A stretch of 41,640 nt of DNA. Origin: a virus. A model generated the notes under the pieces. That model saw nothing but the letters and a program-made list of their open reading frames with translations. It had not been told where the DNA came from and did no database searches. The stretch spans positions 1 to 41,640 of the IMG/VR virus record IMGVR_UViG_3300049791_000049; one strand, written 5' to 3'. Made by a program: the position numbers and the translations under genes. Each line of letters starts with the position of its first letter. Position 1 is the stretch's first letter. Positions 29,530-38,024 of this stretch are shown here, in pieces.

Positions 29530-31158
29530 TCACCTTCTCACTGAATGCCACAGTATGGCCCGGGGCGGTTTGCGCTTCGGGATGATCATCCTTGCGAGGG
29601 TGCGGGCGTACGAGTCCAGCTCTAGGGAGACGGAGGCGGTGTCCTGGGAGAACTGGGTGCTGATGATCCTGAACACGGTGACCCCGTCCCGGTCGGACGG
29701 GTTGAGCGCGTCGATGCGGGGCAGCACACCGGTCACCCGGATCAGGTAGCCGGGCACGATTTCCCACGGGTCCACCATTCGCCCGGTGTCGTTGTCCAGG
29801 ATCGCACTCGCCACGGTCAGCGTCCCGGCGTTGGGTGGGTGCTGGTGCTCGGCGAGGAAGTTATCCCCGACGTAGGTCGCCTGATCGCTGCTGCCCATCT
29901 CGTCCCCTAGGTCGATGAACGCCTGCTTGGTGATCCCGGCGTCGGTCAGTTCCTGCACGGTCTGGGTCCGGATCGTGACGTGAGGAAAACCTAGGGAGTC
30001 TTTCCACCGGACCGTCACGGAGTTGTACAGATCGGCGCCGCTACCTGGGCTGTCGAACCCGTCAACCACCGTGGCCTCGTACCGGACGGTGGTCGGCCAC
30101 GGCTTGAACTCGAACCGGTGCAGGCCGGATGTGTTCGACTCCCACGCTGCCCAGTAGTACGCAGGGTCGAGGATGAGTAGGTCGGAGAGCACCTCGTCAG
30201 CGCTGACCCCGTCCGGGTATGCGAACTGGTCGATCGTGAAACTGGATGCGCTGATGGTTGCGCCCGGCCCGTCGAACTTCGGCAACCAGCGGCCGAGCAG
30301 ATCCTTGACCACCTCGGTCGGCGTGACCGTGTTCGCGGAGTATCCGGTCGTGATGTCTGACCCATCAACATCTTTCAGCATGGCCCGGATGACGATGCTG
30401 TACATCTGTGCGCCGAAGGTAGCAGTGGCTGTGATGGTGGCCGTAGTCCGGTGGGCCCGGAGACTGACTATGTTCGTGGTCAGATCCCATAGAGCCGTGC
30501 TCGTGGACGCACCCAGGCTGGTCGTAGCGGTGCTCCACGCCTGATCCAGGTTGAAAAGTGTTGCTCCCCCGTCCAGCCGGGCGTAGATGGACACGAAGCA
30601 GTTGGCCTGTACCGATTCCTCGATGTGGTCGCATCGAATACGGGCCACTTTCTGGCCGGCCCGCTGGATGGCGTGATACATGAAATCGCCCTGCCACGCC
30701 GTGGTGACCGTGACGCCCTCGGTGGCGCGGACCTGCAATGCGGGGAACCCGTCGAAGACTTCGCTCGTGTCGGTCTCTGCGTTCGCCGTCGACAGATAAG
30801 ACCGCTCCCACCTGTCCAAAGACGTGTCCACGTAAATGATCGGCTCGGTCCGGTCCTTGGTGAACGCGCTCGGCCCCACGGCGGTGACGTTCCAGATCTC
30901 GCCGTCGCTGCCGGCCGAGCGGCCTGGGTCTTCGAGTCTGCCCTCGAACACGACGGTTCCGTTGCGGGTGTCGTAGACGATGACCTTGCCGTAGTACTCG
31001 ATCTCGTCCGGCTGCATGTCGAGAGGCCGGGACAGAGCCGTGGTGAACGACGCGAATCCGCCGGGGATGGTGCTGCCGAACTGGAGGGACCGGCAGTCCG
31101 CGGTGATGTCCATGATCTTGCGGCTGGTTTTCAGCATCACCCCCAGGGGGACGTCCAT
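29530..31158 (-). CDS. baseplate hub / minor tail protein
   Basis: 542 aa. Comparable to the second baseplate protein that follows the distal tail protein in actinophages. N-terminal residues 1-100 and C-terminal residues 270-540 fit the hub fold (TVTPTEVVKDLLGRWLPKFD, YNSVTVRWKDSLGFPHVTIR, then TASVSLELDSYARTLARMII). Residues about 110-265 are a separate beta-rich block (FDGFPALQVRATEGVTVTTA) like a carbohydrate-binding insert. Coupled by TGATG to the distal tail protein gene. Confidence 0.8.
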   Translation of the reverse strand: MDVPLGVMLKTSRKIMDITADCRSLQFGSTIPGGFASFTTALSRPLDMQPDEIEYYGKVIVYDTRNGTVVFEGRLEDPGRSAGSDGEIWNVTAVGPSAFTKDRTEPIIYVDTSLDRWERSYLSTANAETDTSEVFDGFPALQVRATEGVTVTTAWQGDFMYHAIQRAGQKVARIRCDHIEESVQANCFVSIYARLDGGATLFNLDQAWSTATTSLGASTSTALWDLTTNIVSLRAHRTTATITATATFGAQMYSIVIRAMLKDVDGSDITTGYSANTVTPTEVVKDLLGRWLPKFDGPGATISASSFTIDQFAYPDGVSADEVLSDLLILDPAYYWAAWESNTSGLHRFEFKPWPTTVRYEATVVDGFDSPGSGADLYNSVTVRWKDSLGFPHVTIRTQTVQELTDAGITKQAFIDLGDEMGSSDQATYVGDNFLAEHQHPPNAGTLTVASAILDNDTGRMVDPWEIVPGYLIRVTGVLPRIDALNPSDRDGVTVFRIISTQFSQDTASVSLELDSYARTLARMIIPKRKPPRAILWHSVRR

Positions 31159-32555
31159 CAGGCGCCGGTCCCGACGGCCAGGTAGCGGGGCCAGTACGAG
31201 CCGTTGATGGTCACCGTGGAGGAGACGATGTCAGTTGAAAGAGGCGACGGCTGGACATCGTTGATGTAGTAGAGCCGGTTGGTGACGCCGGGGCTGACGG
31301 TCGGCCACCCGAGCCCGACGTAGTCAACGGAGTCGATGTCCGCGATCCGGCCGGACCCGTCGATTCCGTACACCGTCTTGCTGGTCCCGTCGATGACGAA
31401 AGTCGTTGGGGCGGTGTCACCCCACTTGATGATGAACATCGCGTCATCGGCCGGGACGAACAGCAGGTAGTCCCAGATGAGAGGGTTCGCGCCGGTCAGC
31501 CGGTCCGCGTGCACCACGACGGAAACACCGACCACGGACAGGTTCGCTCCACCCGGACCGTCCGTTACCGGGTCCACACCTTCCGGGATCTGCACCAGCC
31601 CCAGGTCCACCATGGTGTAGATATTCGTCGGCAGCGTATACGTTTTCAGCGTGTTGTTGATCTGCCGTGCACCGTGTGTGATCCGCATCCGGAAGTTCGC
31701 GACGGAAAGACATCTCACTCTGGCGAACACCCGGTAAGTGCCCCGGGCATCCACGGACGGCGACGCAGGCACGGTCGCGGTCAGCCGGGGCACCACGAAA
31801 GTGTTGGTCGCGAAAGTGGTCGCCGACGAATTGGACGCCGCCCCGGACGGCGACGCCCCGCCGCCGGCCGAATCGGTCGCCACGGTCACCGTCGTATCGG
31901 TGCCCTGAGTCATGCTCTCCGCCTGGACCAGGAACGGTGCCGCCGACGGGGTTCCGCGCCGGCGCATCGCGAACAAGCTCTGACGGCTGACGACGGAGCT
32001 AGGGATCGTCAACCGCAGCGGTGTCTCGACGTCGCCCTTCACTCCGGTGATGTCGAAGAACCGGCCGTTCGCGGCGTTCGGATCGTTGGACACCACGGCT
32101 GCCGACAGGTCGGTTTTCAGGCCGTAAGCGAATGGTTGCGCCGGGATCTGCACCGTGAACTCGTGCAGGTTGATGCCGTGGTCGATGCTGTCCGACGTGT
32201 CCGGACTCCGGTAGGTGAGGAAGTACACGGCCGGGACGGTCGGCTCTGGCTGCCACCTGATGACGTTCGTCGGCCGGTCAAGTTCCTTACGCAGGACCTG
32301 GATCTGCGTCTGGGCCGTGACCGGGTCGGTGGCGTCCACCTGCAGGCGCAGCGTAACCACCCGGTTGTCGTAGGCAGACGCCGCGATCGGCGTACCGTCC
32401 GTCAGCATCGTCGGCGCAACCACACGCTTCAGCGGCGGCGGCGACACATCGGTGCCAGCGAACAGAACCCGCCACGGGGCAGTGGTCAGCGACAGCCGGA
32501 TCGTGGCCGTGGCCGAGACGGAGTCCACGAACTCAACCCGCTCGAAACCGGTCAC
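31158..32555 (-). CDS. distal tail protein (Dit-like), enlarged
   Basis: 465 aa. First gene after the tape measure, the usual place of Dit, the ring joining tail tube and tip. N-terminal residues 40-165 fit the belt domain (ASAYDNRVVTLRLQVDATDP, REL-DRPTNVIRW, DHGINLHEFTVQIPAQPFAY). Residues about 200-380 add a beta-rich block (VTVATDSAGGGASPSG, FRMRITHGARQINN) that ordinary Dit proteins (about 250 aa) lack and that resembles a carbohydrate-binding module. GTG start 32555 overlaps the tape-measure stop. Confidence 0.8.
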   Translation of the reverse strand: MTGFERVEFVDSVSATATIRLSLTTAPWRVLFAGTDVSPPPLKRVVAPTMLTDGTPIAASAYDNRVVTLRLQVDATDPVTAQTQIQVLRKELDRPTNVIRWQPEPTVPAVYFLTYRSPDTSDSIDHGINLHEFTVQIPAQPFAYGLKTDLSAAVVSNDPNAANGRFFDITGVKGDVETPLRLTIPSSVVSRQSLFAMRRRGTPSAAPFLVQAESMTQGTDTTVTVATDSAGGGASPSGAASNSSATTFATNTFVVPRLTATVPASPSVDARGTYRVFARVRCLSVANFRMRITHGARQINNTLKTYTLPTNIYTMVDLGLVQIPEGVDPVTDGPGGANLSVVGVSVVVHADRLTGANPLIWDYLLFVPADDAMFIIKWGDTAPTTFVIDGTSKTVYGIDGSGRIADIDSVDYVGLGWPTVSPGVTNRLYYINDVQPSPLSTDIVSSTVTINGSYWPRYLAVGTGA

Positions 32556-35272
32556 GACGTCCTCCCGTACAAGTCGGCTTGCCGGCCGATGATCTGCCCG
32601 ACCGCACGGCCGTCCATCTTCACGGCGATCCCCGCCTGGGCGAACGCCCGCACGTTGGCCTTGGCCATCCGGTCGTAGTCGATGTCAGCGCCGGCGGAAG
32701 CCGTGCTCGCGGCCGGGCGGCGGTCGAGGACCCGGGTGAGCCGGTCGAATGAGCGGGTCTGCGCCGGGCTGAGCACCCGCTCGGGGCTGAGCGTGTTCTT
32801 GGCCATGAACCCCTGCCCGGTGGCGATACCGCCCTGGTCGTACCAGTGGTGGGCGCGCCAGAAGTTCGCCGCGTTGGTGGCGTTTCCGTACCGCTCGTGC
32901 ACGTACATGCGGAACATTTTCAGCTGGGCGGCGTAGTTGGTGGTGTTCGGGCTGACGCCGAGGATCCGCCCGTAGTGGGCGCGGTTGGCGTAGATGAGCT
33001 GGCCGAGCCCGAACGCCGTGCTGGTTGGGTTCTGGGCGTTGGTGCGGCCGCCGGACTCGTGCATGATGATGTACTTTTCCGGCCCGGACAGGCCGCCCCC
33101 GCCGCCGCCGAAACCGAACAGCCCGGCGAACTTCCCACCCAGCCCAGAAAGAGCGTTCAAGGCCTTGTCGGGCAGGTTCTTGATGTCAACCAGCGACTTG
33201 TTCACCAGGGCGCCGAGCGCTTGGGGCATCCCACCGAAGATCTTCGTTACGGCCGCCACCGGGTTGTGATCGATCATGCTGCCGAACAGGGACCGGATCA
33301 GGTTGCTGCCGATCCCGGCGAACACCTTGCTCGGGCTCTTGATCCCGAAGAAGTTCTTCACCGCTCGCACGATCCGGCCACCGATGTTCGCCGCCCAGCT
33401 CCCCGCCGCCTGAACGCCGTTGAACATGCCGTCGCGCAGGCCCCGCAGCACCTCCCGGCCGGACTGATACAGCCACGACCCGGCCCGGCGGAACGGTGAC
33501 GTGATTCGGTTGATCACCTGACCGGCCGCCTGGCCCACTGTCATCAGCCGGCCGACCGTTCCCCGGACCAGCCCGCCGACGACGTCCCGCCCGGCGTTGA
33601 TCAGCCAGCGATCGGCGGCCCGGAACGGCCACGTCACGGCCCGGACGACGCGGCCTATGACCAGGACGACCCTGCCGATTCCGCGACCCGCTCCAGTGGC
33701 GAGACCCCAGACGAAGTCACGAGCTGCCAGAGCCACTATCCGGCCCTGGAAACGAACACCCTCGATCAGTCCTCCGAGCCGCAGACCAAGCATCTTCTCC
33801 ATGCCCGGAATCACTTCCCTGATACCGGTGAGCATCCCCCGTCCGAGGAACTTGACGAAGTTCCAAGCCGCATCGAAAACCGGTACAGCGGAACGATCTA
33901 GCGCAGCACCGACCCACTTACCGAACGGGAGCTTCTCCAGCAGGAACCGCAGCGGCTTGAACGCGGCGAACAGCTTGCCCAGGGGGATGAACGAGACGAT
34001 GGCCAGCGCGACATCGAAGGGGTGTTCCTTGATCGCTTTGAACAGGCCGTCCACCAGGGTCAGGCTGAACCCGATCGCGAACGGGGCCGCGGTCAGCCCT
34101 ACCTTCTTCCCCAGCTCCAGCCAGTCGATCGACCCGAACAGGTTGCCGATCGCTTTGCCGATGCTCTTCCCTGCGCCCGCGGCCCCGTTCAGCGCCTTAC
34201 CCAGGCCATCGCCCAATATGCGCCCGAGTTCGCCCCAGTTGCCCGTCTGCATGCCCACCTGGACGCCGAGGAGGATTAAGCCGCCCCAGTCCTTCGCCTG
34301 GTCCTCGATGTCCGCCGCCCACCCGGTCAGGTCCAGCTTCGGCAGGTGGTCACCGATCCCGTCGAACGCCGTCGTCAGCGTCGGCACCAGCTTCTTCGTC
34401 ACGAAGTCCCGGGACGTCTTGAACGCCCCGGTCATCGTGTCGAGGATCCCCGGCAACTTCTCCAACGCCTTACCCGCCACCACCGATGCACCGGCAAGCC
34501 CGGTCTTCAGGGCCGGGATCATCGGAGTGATCGCCTTCGCCAAACCCAGCGACAGGGTGTCCGTGAACGTCGACCATAGGCCGTTCAGGGTGGCGGACTG
34601 CTTGGCCATCGCGCCGCCGTAGTCCTTGTGCATCTGCGACTGGAGCGCGGGCAGGACATCCTTCGAGAGGAGCTTGCCGTGCGAGGCCAGGTCCCGCAGT
34701 TCCGGGACCGTCTTGTGCATCGACTCGGAGAGGATTTTCCAGATCGGGATGCCGTTGGTGGCGATCTGGTTCAGGTCTCCTGCCATGAACTTCCCGGCGC
34801 TGATCGCCTGGGAAGTTGCGAGCATGATCCGCTGGAAAGCTTCCTGACCGACACCAACGGCGGACGCGGCATCGCCGAAGTCCTGCAACGCCTTCTGGGT
34901 CTGCTTCGTGCTCAGGCCTACACCGATCAGAGTCCGCGATGATTCGATCAGCCCAGACAGCTCGAACGGCGTGCTCGCCGCGAACGCGGTCAAACCCTTC
35001 AAGAACGTTTGCGCCTTCTGACCTGAGTGCAGCAGGGTCGCGAACCCGATCTGCGCCTGCTCCAGTGACGCAGCCGTCTTGACGCCGAGCACCGCCCCCG
35101 CCGCACCCAGCCCAGCCATAGCGGTACCCACGCCCACCAACGCCGTGCCTGCGAACTTCCCGAACTTCCCGATCTTGGAGCCGAGGGAGTCGGTGGACCG
35201 TTCGACGTCGCGGGCCGTCTTGGTGAACTTGTCGTTGGCCAGGAACGTGAACTTGAGTACGTTCTCACTCAT
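32552..35272 (-). CDS. tape measure protein with C-terminal lysozyme-like domain
   Basis: 906 aa, the longest gene. Sets tail length and later crosses the cell wall. N-terminus VLKFTFLANDKFTKTARDVE is typical of TP901-type tape measures. It has long helical and hydrophobic stretches (about residues 390-620), with repeated WLxxAGRDVVGGLVRGxxxR-type units. Residues about 725-808 form an SLT/goose-lysozyme-like domain: EKYIIMHESGGRTNAQNPTS with the catalytic-like Glu, AFGLGQLIYANRAHYGRIL. By the 0.15 nm per residue rule, the tail would be about 130 nm long. Confidence 0.93.
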   Translation of the reverse strand: MSENVLKFTFLANDKFTKTARDVERSTDSLGSKIGKFGKFAGTALVGVGTAMAGLGAAGAVLGVKTAASLEQAQIGFATLLHSGQKAQTFLKGLTAFAASTPFELSGLIESSRTLIGVGLSTKQTQKALQDFGDAASAVGVGQEAFQRIMLATSQAISAGKFMAGDLNQIATNGIPIWKILSESMHKTVPELRDLASHGKLLSKDVLPALQSQMHKDYGGAMAKQSATLNGLWSTFTDTLSLGLAKAITPMIPALKTGLAGASVVAGKALEKLPGILDTMTGAFKTSRDFVTKKLVPTLTTAFDGIGDHLPKLDLTGWAADIEDQAKDWGGLILLGVQVGMQTGNWGELGRILGDGLGKALNGAAGAGKSIGKAIGNLFGSIDWLELGKKVGLTAAPFAIGFSLTLVDGLFKAIKEHPFDVALAIVSFIPLGKLFAAFKPLRFLLEKLPFGKWVGAALDRSAVPVFDAAWNFVKFLGRGMLTGIREVIPGMEKMLGLRLGGLIEGVRFQGRIVALAARDFVWGLATGAGRGIGRVVLVIGRVVRAVTWPFRAADRWLINAGRDVVGGLVRGTVGRLMTVGQAAGQVINRITSPFRRAGSWLYQSGREVLRGLRDGMFNGVQAAGSWAANIGGRIVRAVKNFFGIKSPSKVFAGIGSNLIRSLFGSMIDHNPVAAVTKIFGGMPQALGALVNKSLVDIKNLPDKALNALSGLGGKFAGLFGFGGGGGGLSGPEKYIIMHESGGRTNAQNPTSTAFGLGQLIYANRAHYGRILGVSPNTTNYAAQLKMFRMYVHERYGNATNAANFWRAHHWYDQGGIATGQGFMAKNTLSPERVLSPAQTRSFDRLTRVLDRRPAASTASAGADIDYDRMAKANVRAFAQAGIAVKMDGRAVGQIIGRQADLYGRTS

Positions 35273-35732
35273 CGTGTTTCACCTTCCTGGTCGAGAATGA
35301 CTTTCATGTACAGGTAGAGCCGGTGCTCTAGTCGATCGAATTCCCAGGGCCGAAGTCCCCAGCGGGTAAGGAATCTGACGACGTCGGCGTCGTATCGCTC
35401 GGCGAGGGAACCGGGGCCGCAGTCGAAACTGAAAGGAAGGCGCTCGCCTCGACCAGCTCCGCCTCCGTAGGGTCTTTTCCCGAATCCTCGTCCTCCTCCA
35501 TGTCCAGGGTGTCCGGGTTGAATTCAACGTCGTCGAACCGCAAGGCCGGGTCCTCATCACGGCGACGCAGAATCCAGATGAGCCCGGTGATCGCGAGCAT
35601 GGAGCTCTTGTTCAGGCCGTCCCGCCATTCGATAGCGGTCATCCCGAGCTCGCGTTCGATGGCGATGAAATCCTTGTTCGAGAAACCGTTCTGCTCGAAC
35701 TCGTAGGTACTGCCATCGACATGGACTCTCAC
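35269..35732 (-). CDS. tail assembly chaperones gpG and gpGT, joined by -1 frameshift
   Basis: The zero-frame protein (gpG-like, 35732 to 35328, 134 aa; GTG start) opens MRVHVDGSTYEFEQNGFSNK and has DFIAIERELGMTAIEWRDGL and WILRRRDEDPALRF, the usual actinophage chaperone pattern. At the heptamer GGGAAAA (35475-35481) a -1 shift moves reading into a second frame that continues RPYGGGAGRGERLP, FSFDCGPGSLAERYDADVVR, FLTRWGLRPWEFDRLEHRLY and ends at 35269, overlapping the tape-measure ATG. The fusion is 154 aa. This second frame has no start codon of its own. Both products guide tail tube assembly around the tape measure. Confidence 0.88.
35475..35481 (-). other. slippery heptamer for -1 frameshift
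   Basis: Minus-strand G-GGA-AAA in the frame of the gpG-like gene, in the X-XXY-YYZ form used by lambda and other siphoviruses for gpG/gpGT. After the shift the frame stays open to the tape-measure start codon, with good third-position GC. Confidence 0.88.
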
Positions 35733-35744
35733 GGGCCTTGCCTC

Positions 35745-36233
35745 TCAGTAGTTTTCGATGCGCTTCTGAATGGTGTCCACGACCCGCTTCAGTTCCCGGC
35801 CCACGCTGCCCGCAGCCGAAGCGGCGGCTCCGTCGAACCAGCCTCGCCGGGACAGCTGCCTGACCCAGTGCTCGCGGTTGCCGTACACCGGGTGCCGCCA
35901 CAGCCCCTCGTTGGTGACCTTAGGGAGGGACGCTTGCGACCCCATCCGGGCGCGGGAGATCCGCACTTTCACCCCGGCCTGGTTGCCACCGGTGCGCACC
36001 TGGACGTTGGTGACCCGGGCCATCTTCTTCCGCAGGCCCGTCGACTTGCCGCCCGGCTTGGCGGGCAGGGCGAGCGCCGCAGCCTTCACCTTCACCGCTG
36101 CCGGCTGGGCCCCTGCCTTCAGCCCGGCGGTCAGGTCCTTACGGATCTGCTTGGGAGTGGCCGTCGAGCGGATCCGCTTGCTGATCGCCTTCAGATCAGC
36201 CGGACCATTGCCGGTCATCTTCATTTCCATCAT
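35745..36233 (-). CDS. HK97 gp10-like tail completion protein
   Basis: 162 aa. Helical, basic N-terminal half (LKAISKRIRSTATPKQIRKD) and the signature ASLPKVTNEGLWRHPVYGNR then EHWVRQLSRRGWFDG, which is shared by HK97 gp10-type proteins of actinophages. Such proteins sit at the head-tail junction or tail end. Here it lies between the tail tube and chaperones instead of before the tube. ATG 36233 chosen because GGAGG is 10 bases upstream; ATG 36242 is nearly touching it. Confidence 0.75.
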   Translation of the reverse strand: MMEMKMTGNGPADLKAISKRIRSTATPKQIRKDLTAGLKAGAQPAAVKVKAAALALPAKPGGKSTGLRKKMARVTNVQVRTGGNQAGVKVRISRARMGSQASLPKVTNEGLWRHPVYGNREHWVRQLSRRGWFDGAAASAAGSVGRELKRVVDTIQKRIENY

Positions 36234-36274
36234 TCGGCTCATACCTCCGCATTCGGGCGCGCATAATCGGGCGC

Positions 36275-36499
36275 ATGGAGATACCTGGTGGCCTGGTCCT
36301 GCTCGCGATCGTGTGGGGCATCCAATTGCTGCGGATGCGTGCCAAGAAGAACCGAGAGACCGCGGCCCTCTCGGAAGCGAATGCCCTGCTCAACGAGTCA
36401 CGGAACCGAGACGTGAACCGCCGGCAAGAACTACTCGACCGTCTTGGTGTCGACCTCCGGCTCGTCGAGAGCCGGTCGAAGCTCGATCGGGATCAGTAG
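36275..36499 (+). CDS. rightward single-TM coiled-coil protein inside the tail operon
   Basis: 74 aa. TM at about residues 5-20 (GGLVLLAIVWGIQLLRM), then a long charged helix (KKNRETAALSEANALLNESR, RRQELLDRLGVDLRLVESRS). It is the only plus-strand gene in the late region. It fills a 190-bp gap between two minus genes and overlaps the 3' end of the gene at 36431 by 69 bp. CATAAT (36262-36267) stands 7 bases before the ATG, with no ribosome site, so it may be a leaderless transcript. Good third-position GC. A moron-like gene expressed apart from late genes is likely. Confidence 0.55.
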   Translation: MEIPGGLVLLAIVWGIQLLRMRAKKNRETAALSEANALLNESRNRDVNRRQELLDRLGVDLRLVESRSKLDRDQ

Positions 36500-36823
36500 C
36501 GCTGACGGCGACGGCCGGGACTGCATAGCGTTCGTCACCTGGTCGAGCGTGGTGCACCGGTGGCAGCGCAGCTCCAGCATCGGCTTGTACCGGAACTCGT
36601 TCTCAGCCAGCGTCGTCTCGGCCAGCGGCTGATGGCATCCCGGGCACAGTTCGGACTCGTACTGCGCCAGGTCCATGGCCGCCTGCCGGTCCGCTTCCAA
36701 CCACTGCGGGATACCCAGGGCCGGGTCGACGACGCGGCCGAGGAACACCGACATTGGCACACCCCACGCCCGGGCCACCAGCAGCTGCTGCCGGACGCGG
36801 GGGTCCTCGACGTCGTACTGCAC
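36431..36823 (-). CDS. zinc-ribbon tail-region protein
   Basis: 130 aa. QQLLVARAWGVPMSVFLGRV in the N-terminal third, then LCPGCHQPL and LRCHRCTTL, a two-pair zinc ribbon around residues 59-91. Such proteins occur in many actinophage tail regions just upstream of or within the chaperone block; the role is unknown. GTG start 36823, directly after the endonuclease stop. Confidence 0.7.
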   Translation of the reverse strand: MQYDVEDPRVRQQLLVARAWGVPMSVFLGRVVDPALGIPQWLEADRQAAMDLAQYESELCPGCHQPLAETTLAENEFRYKPMLELRCHRCTTLDQVTNAMQSRPSPSALLIPIELRPALDEPEVDTKTVE

Positions 36824-37450
36824 TCAGACCCGCACCGGGACTGCAGCGATACGAGCCACCTCGATGTAATCCGCCGCAGCACGCAGACGGGCCGGATCAT
36901 CCCGCATCATCCCGACCGCCAGATTGCAGGCCGCACAGATCAGGCCCCGGACGCACGAGCCGCACGACCGGTCGCCGTCACAACACGCGTGGTCATGGTC
37001 GACACTGAGCGCCTTGCCGTTGGAATTCACGCCACCACAGATCGCGCAGACACCATCCTGGCTTTCCAGGATCGCCATGAACCGATCCAGAGTGAGATTA
37101 AACCGGCCGAGGTTATAACCGTATTGAAGATGCTTACAACACCGGAGCTTGGCAACCGATGCTTCCTCGCATCCCGCAATGCCGCACGGCGCGTCAAGGT
37201 TGTACACCTTAATCGGGCGCACCTCCCCATATTTCTTCATGTGTTTCCGATGCGTCAGGCACAGCCCACGGGCGCTATGTTTCCGCCCGCAACCAACCAC
37301 TGAGCACGCCGTCATGCCCTTCGTCTTCACGTACACCCTGAGCGGCGTCAGGTCCTTACCCAGCGACCACTGCTTGTAGTGACTCGGGCAGTAGCCCAGG
37401 TCACCGCCGCGCCGCGTACAGGCAGGGCCCGTGCATGTACGATCCGCCAT
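36824..37450 (-). CDS. endonuclease VII-type HNH (probable homing) endonuclease with zinc repeats
   Basis: 208 aa. C-terminal residues 115-190 show the Endonuclease VII signature: AICGGVNSNGKALSVDHDHA, CCDGDRSCGSCVRGLICAAC and NLAVGMMRDDPARL. In front are three Cys/His units: CTGPACTRRGGDLGYCPSHY, CSVVGCGRKHSARGLCLTHR and CGIAGCEEASVAKLRCCKHL, each C-x4-C...C-x2-H. ATG 37450 (MADRTCTG). The DNA here is visibly richer in A/T than its neighbours, and it interrupts the tail genes, which suggests recent insertion. Confidence 0.85.
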   Translation of the reverse strand: MADRTCTGPACTRRGGDLGYCPSHYKQWSLGKDLTPLRVYVKTKGMTACSVVGCGRKHSARGLCLTHRKHMKKYGEVRPIKVYNLDAPCGIAGCEEASVAKLRCCKHLQYGYNLGRFNLTLDRFMAILESQDGVCAICGGVNSNGKALSVDHDHACCDGDRSCGSCVRGLICAACNLAVGMMRDDPARLRAAADYIEVARIAAVPVRV

Positions 37451-37485
37451 AGCCAGTGCACCTCTTCCGTAGGTGTAATCGGTCA

Positions 37486-37519
37486 GGCCCCGGGACGCGC
37501 GCAATCGCATTCCGGGGCC
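37486..37519 (-). terminator. hairpin after the major tail gene
   Basis: GGCCCCGG (37486-37493) pairs with CCGGGGCC (37512-37519), loop 18 nt, in the 88-bp gap between the tail-tube gene and the endonuclease. It may reduce read-through into the endonuclease and the tape-measure genes, giving more tail tube protein. No T-run. Confidence 0.5.
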
Positions 37520-37538
37520 GTTTAATTCTATCGAGGAA

Positions 37539-38018
37539 TCACGCCACCGTCGCCCGAAGATTGGGCTGATTGGTGACCATGGTCTTTATCTCAAACTTAT
37601 GGACCTCGTTAGCAGCCGGGGGAAGGTTGCTGACTTCTCCGCATTGAACGGGGTACACCTCGACCTTGTCGGAGGTGGCCCATGCGGTACTCGAAGTGAC
37701 ATCCCGACGAATAACAATGTTCGTCGAGAAGCCATAGACGAGAGTGTTGTAGACCGTGTCAGTTCCGGTCTGCTTGATGAGCCGCAGCAGGGTTCCGGAG
37801 AGCGAGACACGCCCAGCGCTGGACGTGTTGAACGTCGAGTTCAGCTTCGAGTTGTCCACGGCGCCGGTGTCGGTCTCGAACCCGACCAGCCCATCCGGGG
37901 TGATCAGACCCGATAGGTCCACCCCCGCGTTCAGTTCGGCCACGGTCGGCGCGGCGATGTTCGAGATGGACGGGACCGAGTACACCCGGGTCCTGCCGTC
38001 AGCATTGCTATCGGCCAT
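37539..38018 (-). CDS. major tail tube protein
   Basis: 159 aa. Forms the stacked rings of the tail tube. Beta-rich with GDLSGLITPDGLVGFE-like elements (VDLSGLITPDGLVGFETDTG), STFNTSSAGRVSLSGTLLRL and VIRRDVTSSTAWATSDKVEV, typical of siphovirus tube proteins. ATG 38018 has GAAGGAG upstream, the best ribosome site in the region, fitting an abundant protein. A hairpin follows the gene. Confidence 0.86.
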   Translation of the reverse strand: MADSNADGRTRVYSVPSISNIAAPTVAELNAGVDLSGLITPDGLVGFETDTGAVDNSKLNSTFNTSSAGRVSLSGTLLRLIKQTGTDTVYNTLVYGFSTNIVIRRDVTSSTAWATSDKVEVYPVQCGEVSNLPPAANEVHKFEIKTMVTNQPNLRATVA

Positions 38019-38024
38019 CGGTGA

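Noticed and set aside
31509-32678. 389-codon plus-strand frame opposite the Dit-like gene
   Set aside because: His/Arg-rich shadow; no start signals.
35279-35560. Third minus frame across the chaperone region as a gpT candidate
   Set aside because: It is almost only Arg, Pro and Ser. The frame ending at 35269 has proper coding composition, overlaps the tape-measure start and is reached by the GGGAAAA shift.
36196-36393. Minus-strand frame in the gap at 36243-36430
   Set aside because: Its start lies inside the antisense of the plus-strand gene and its composition is poor; the plus-strand frame is better supported.
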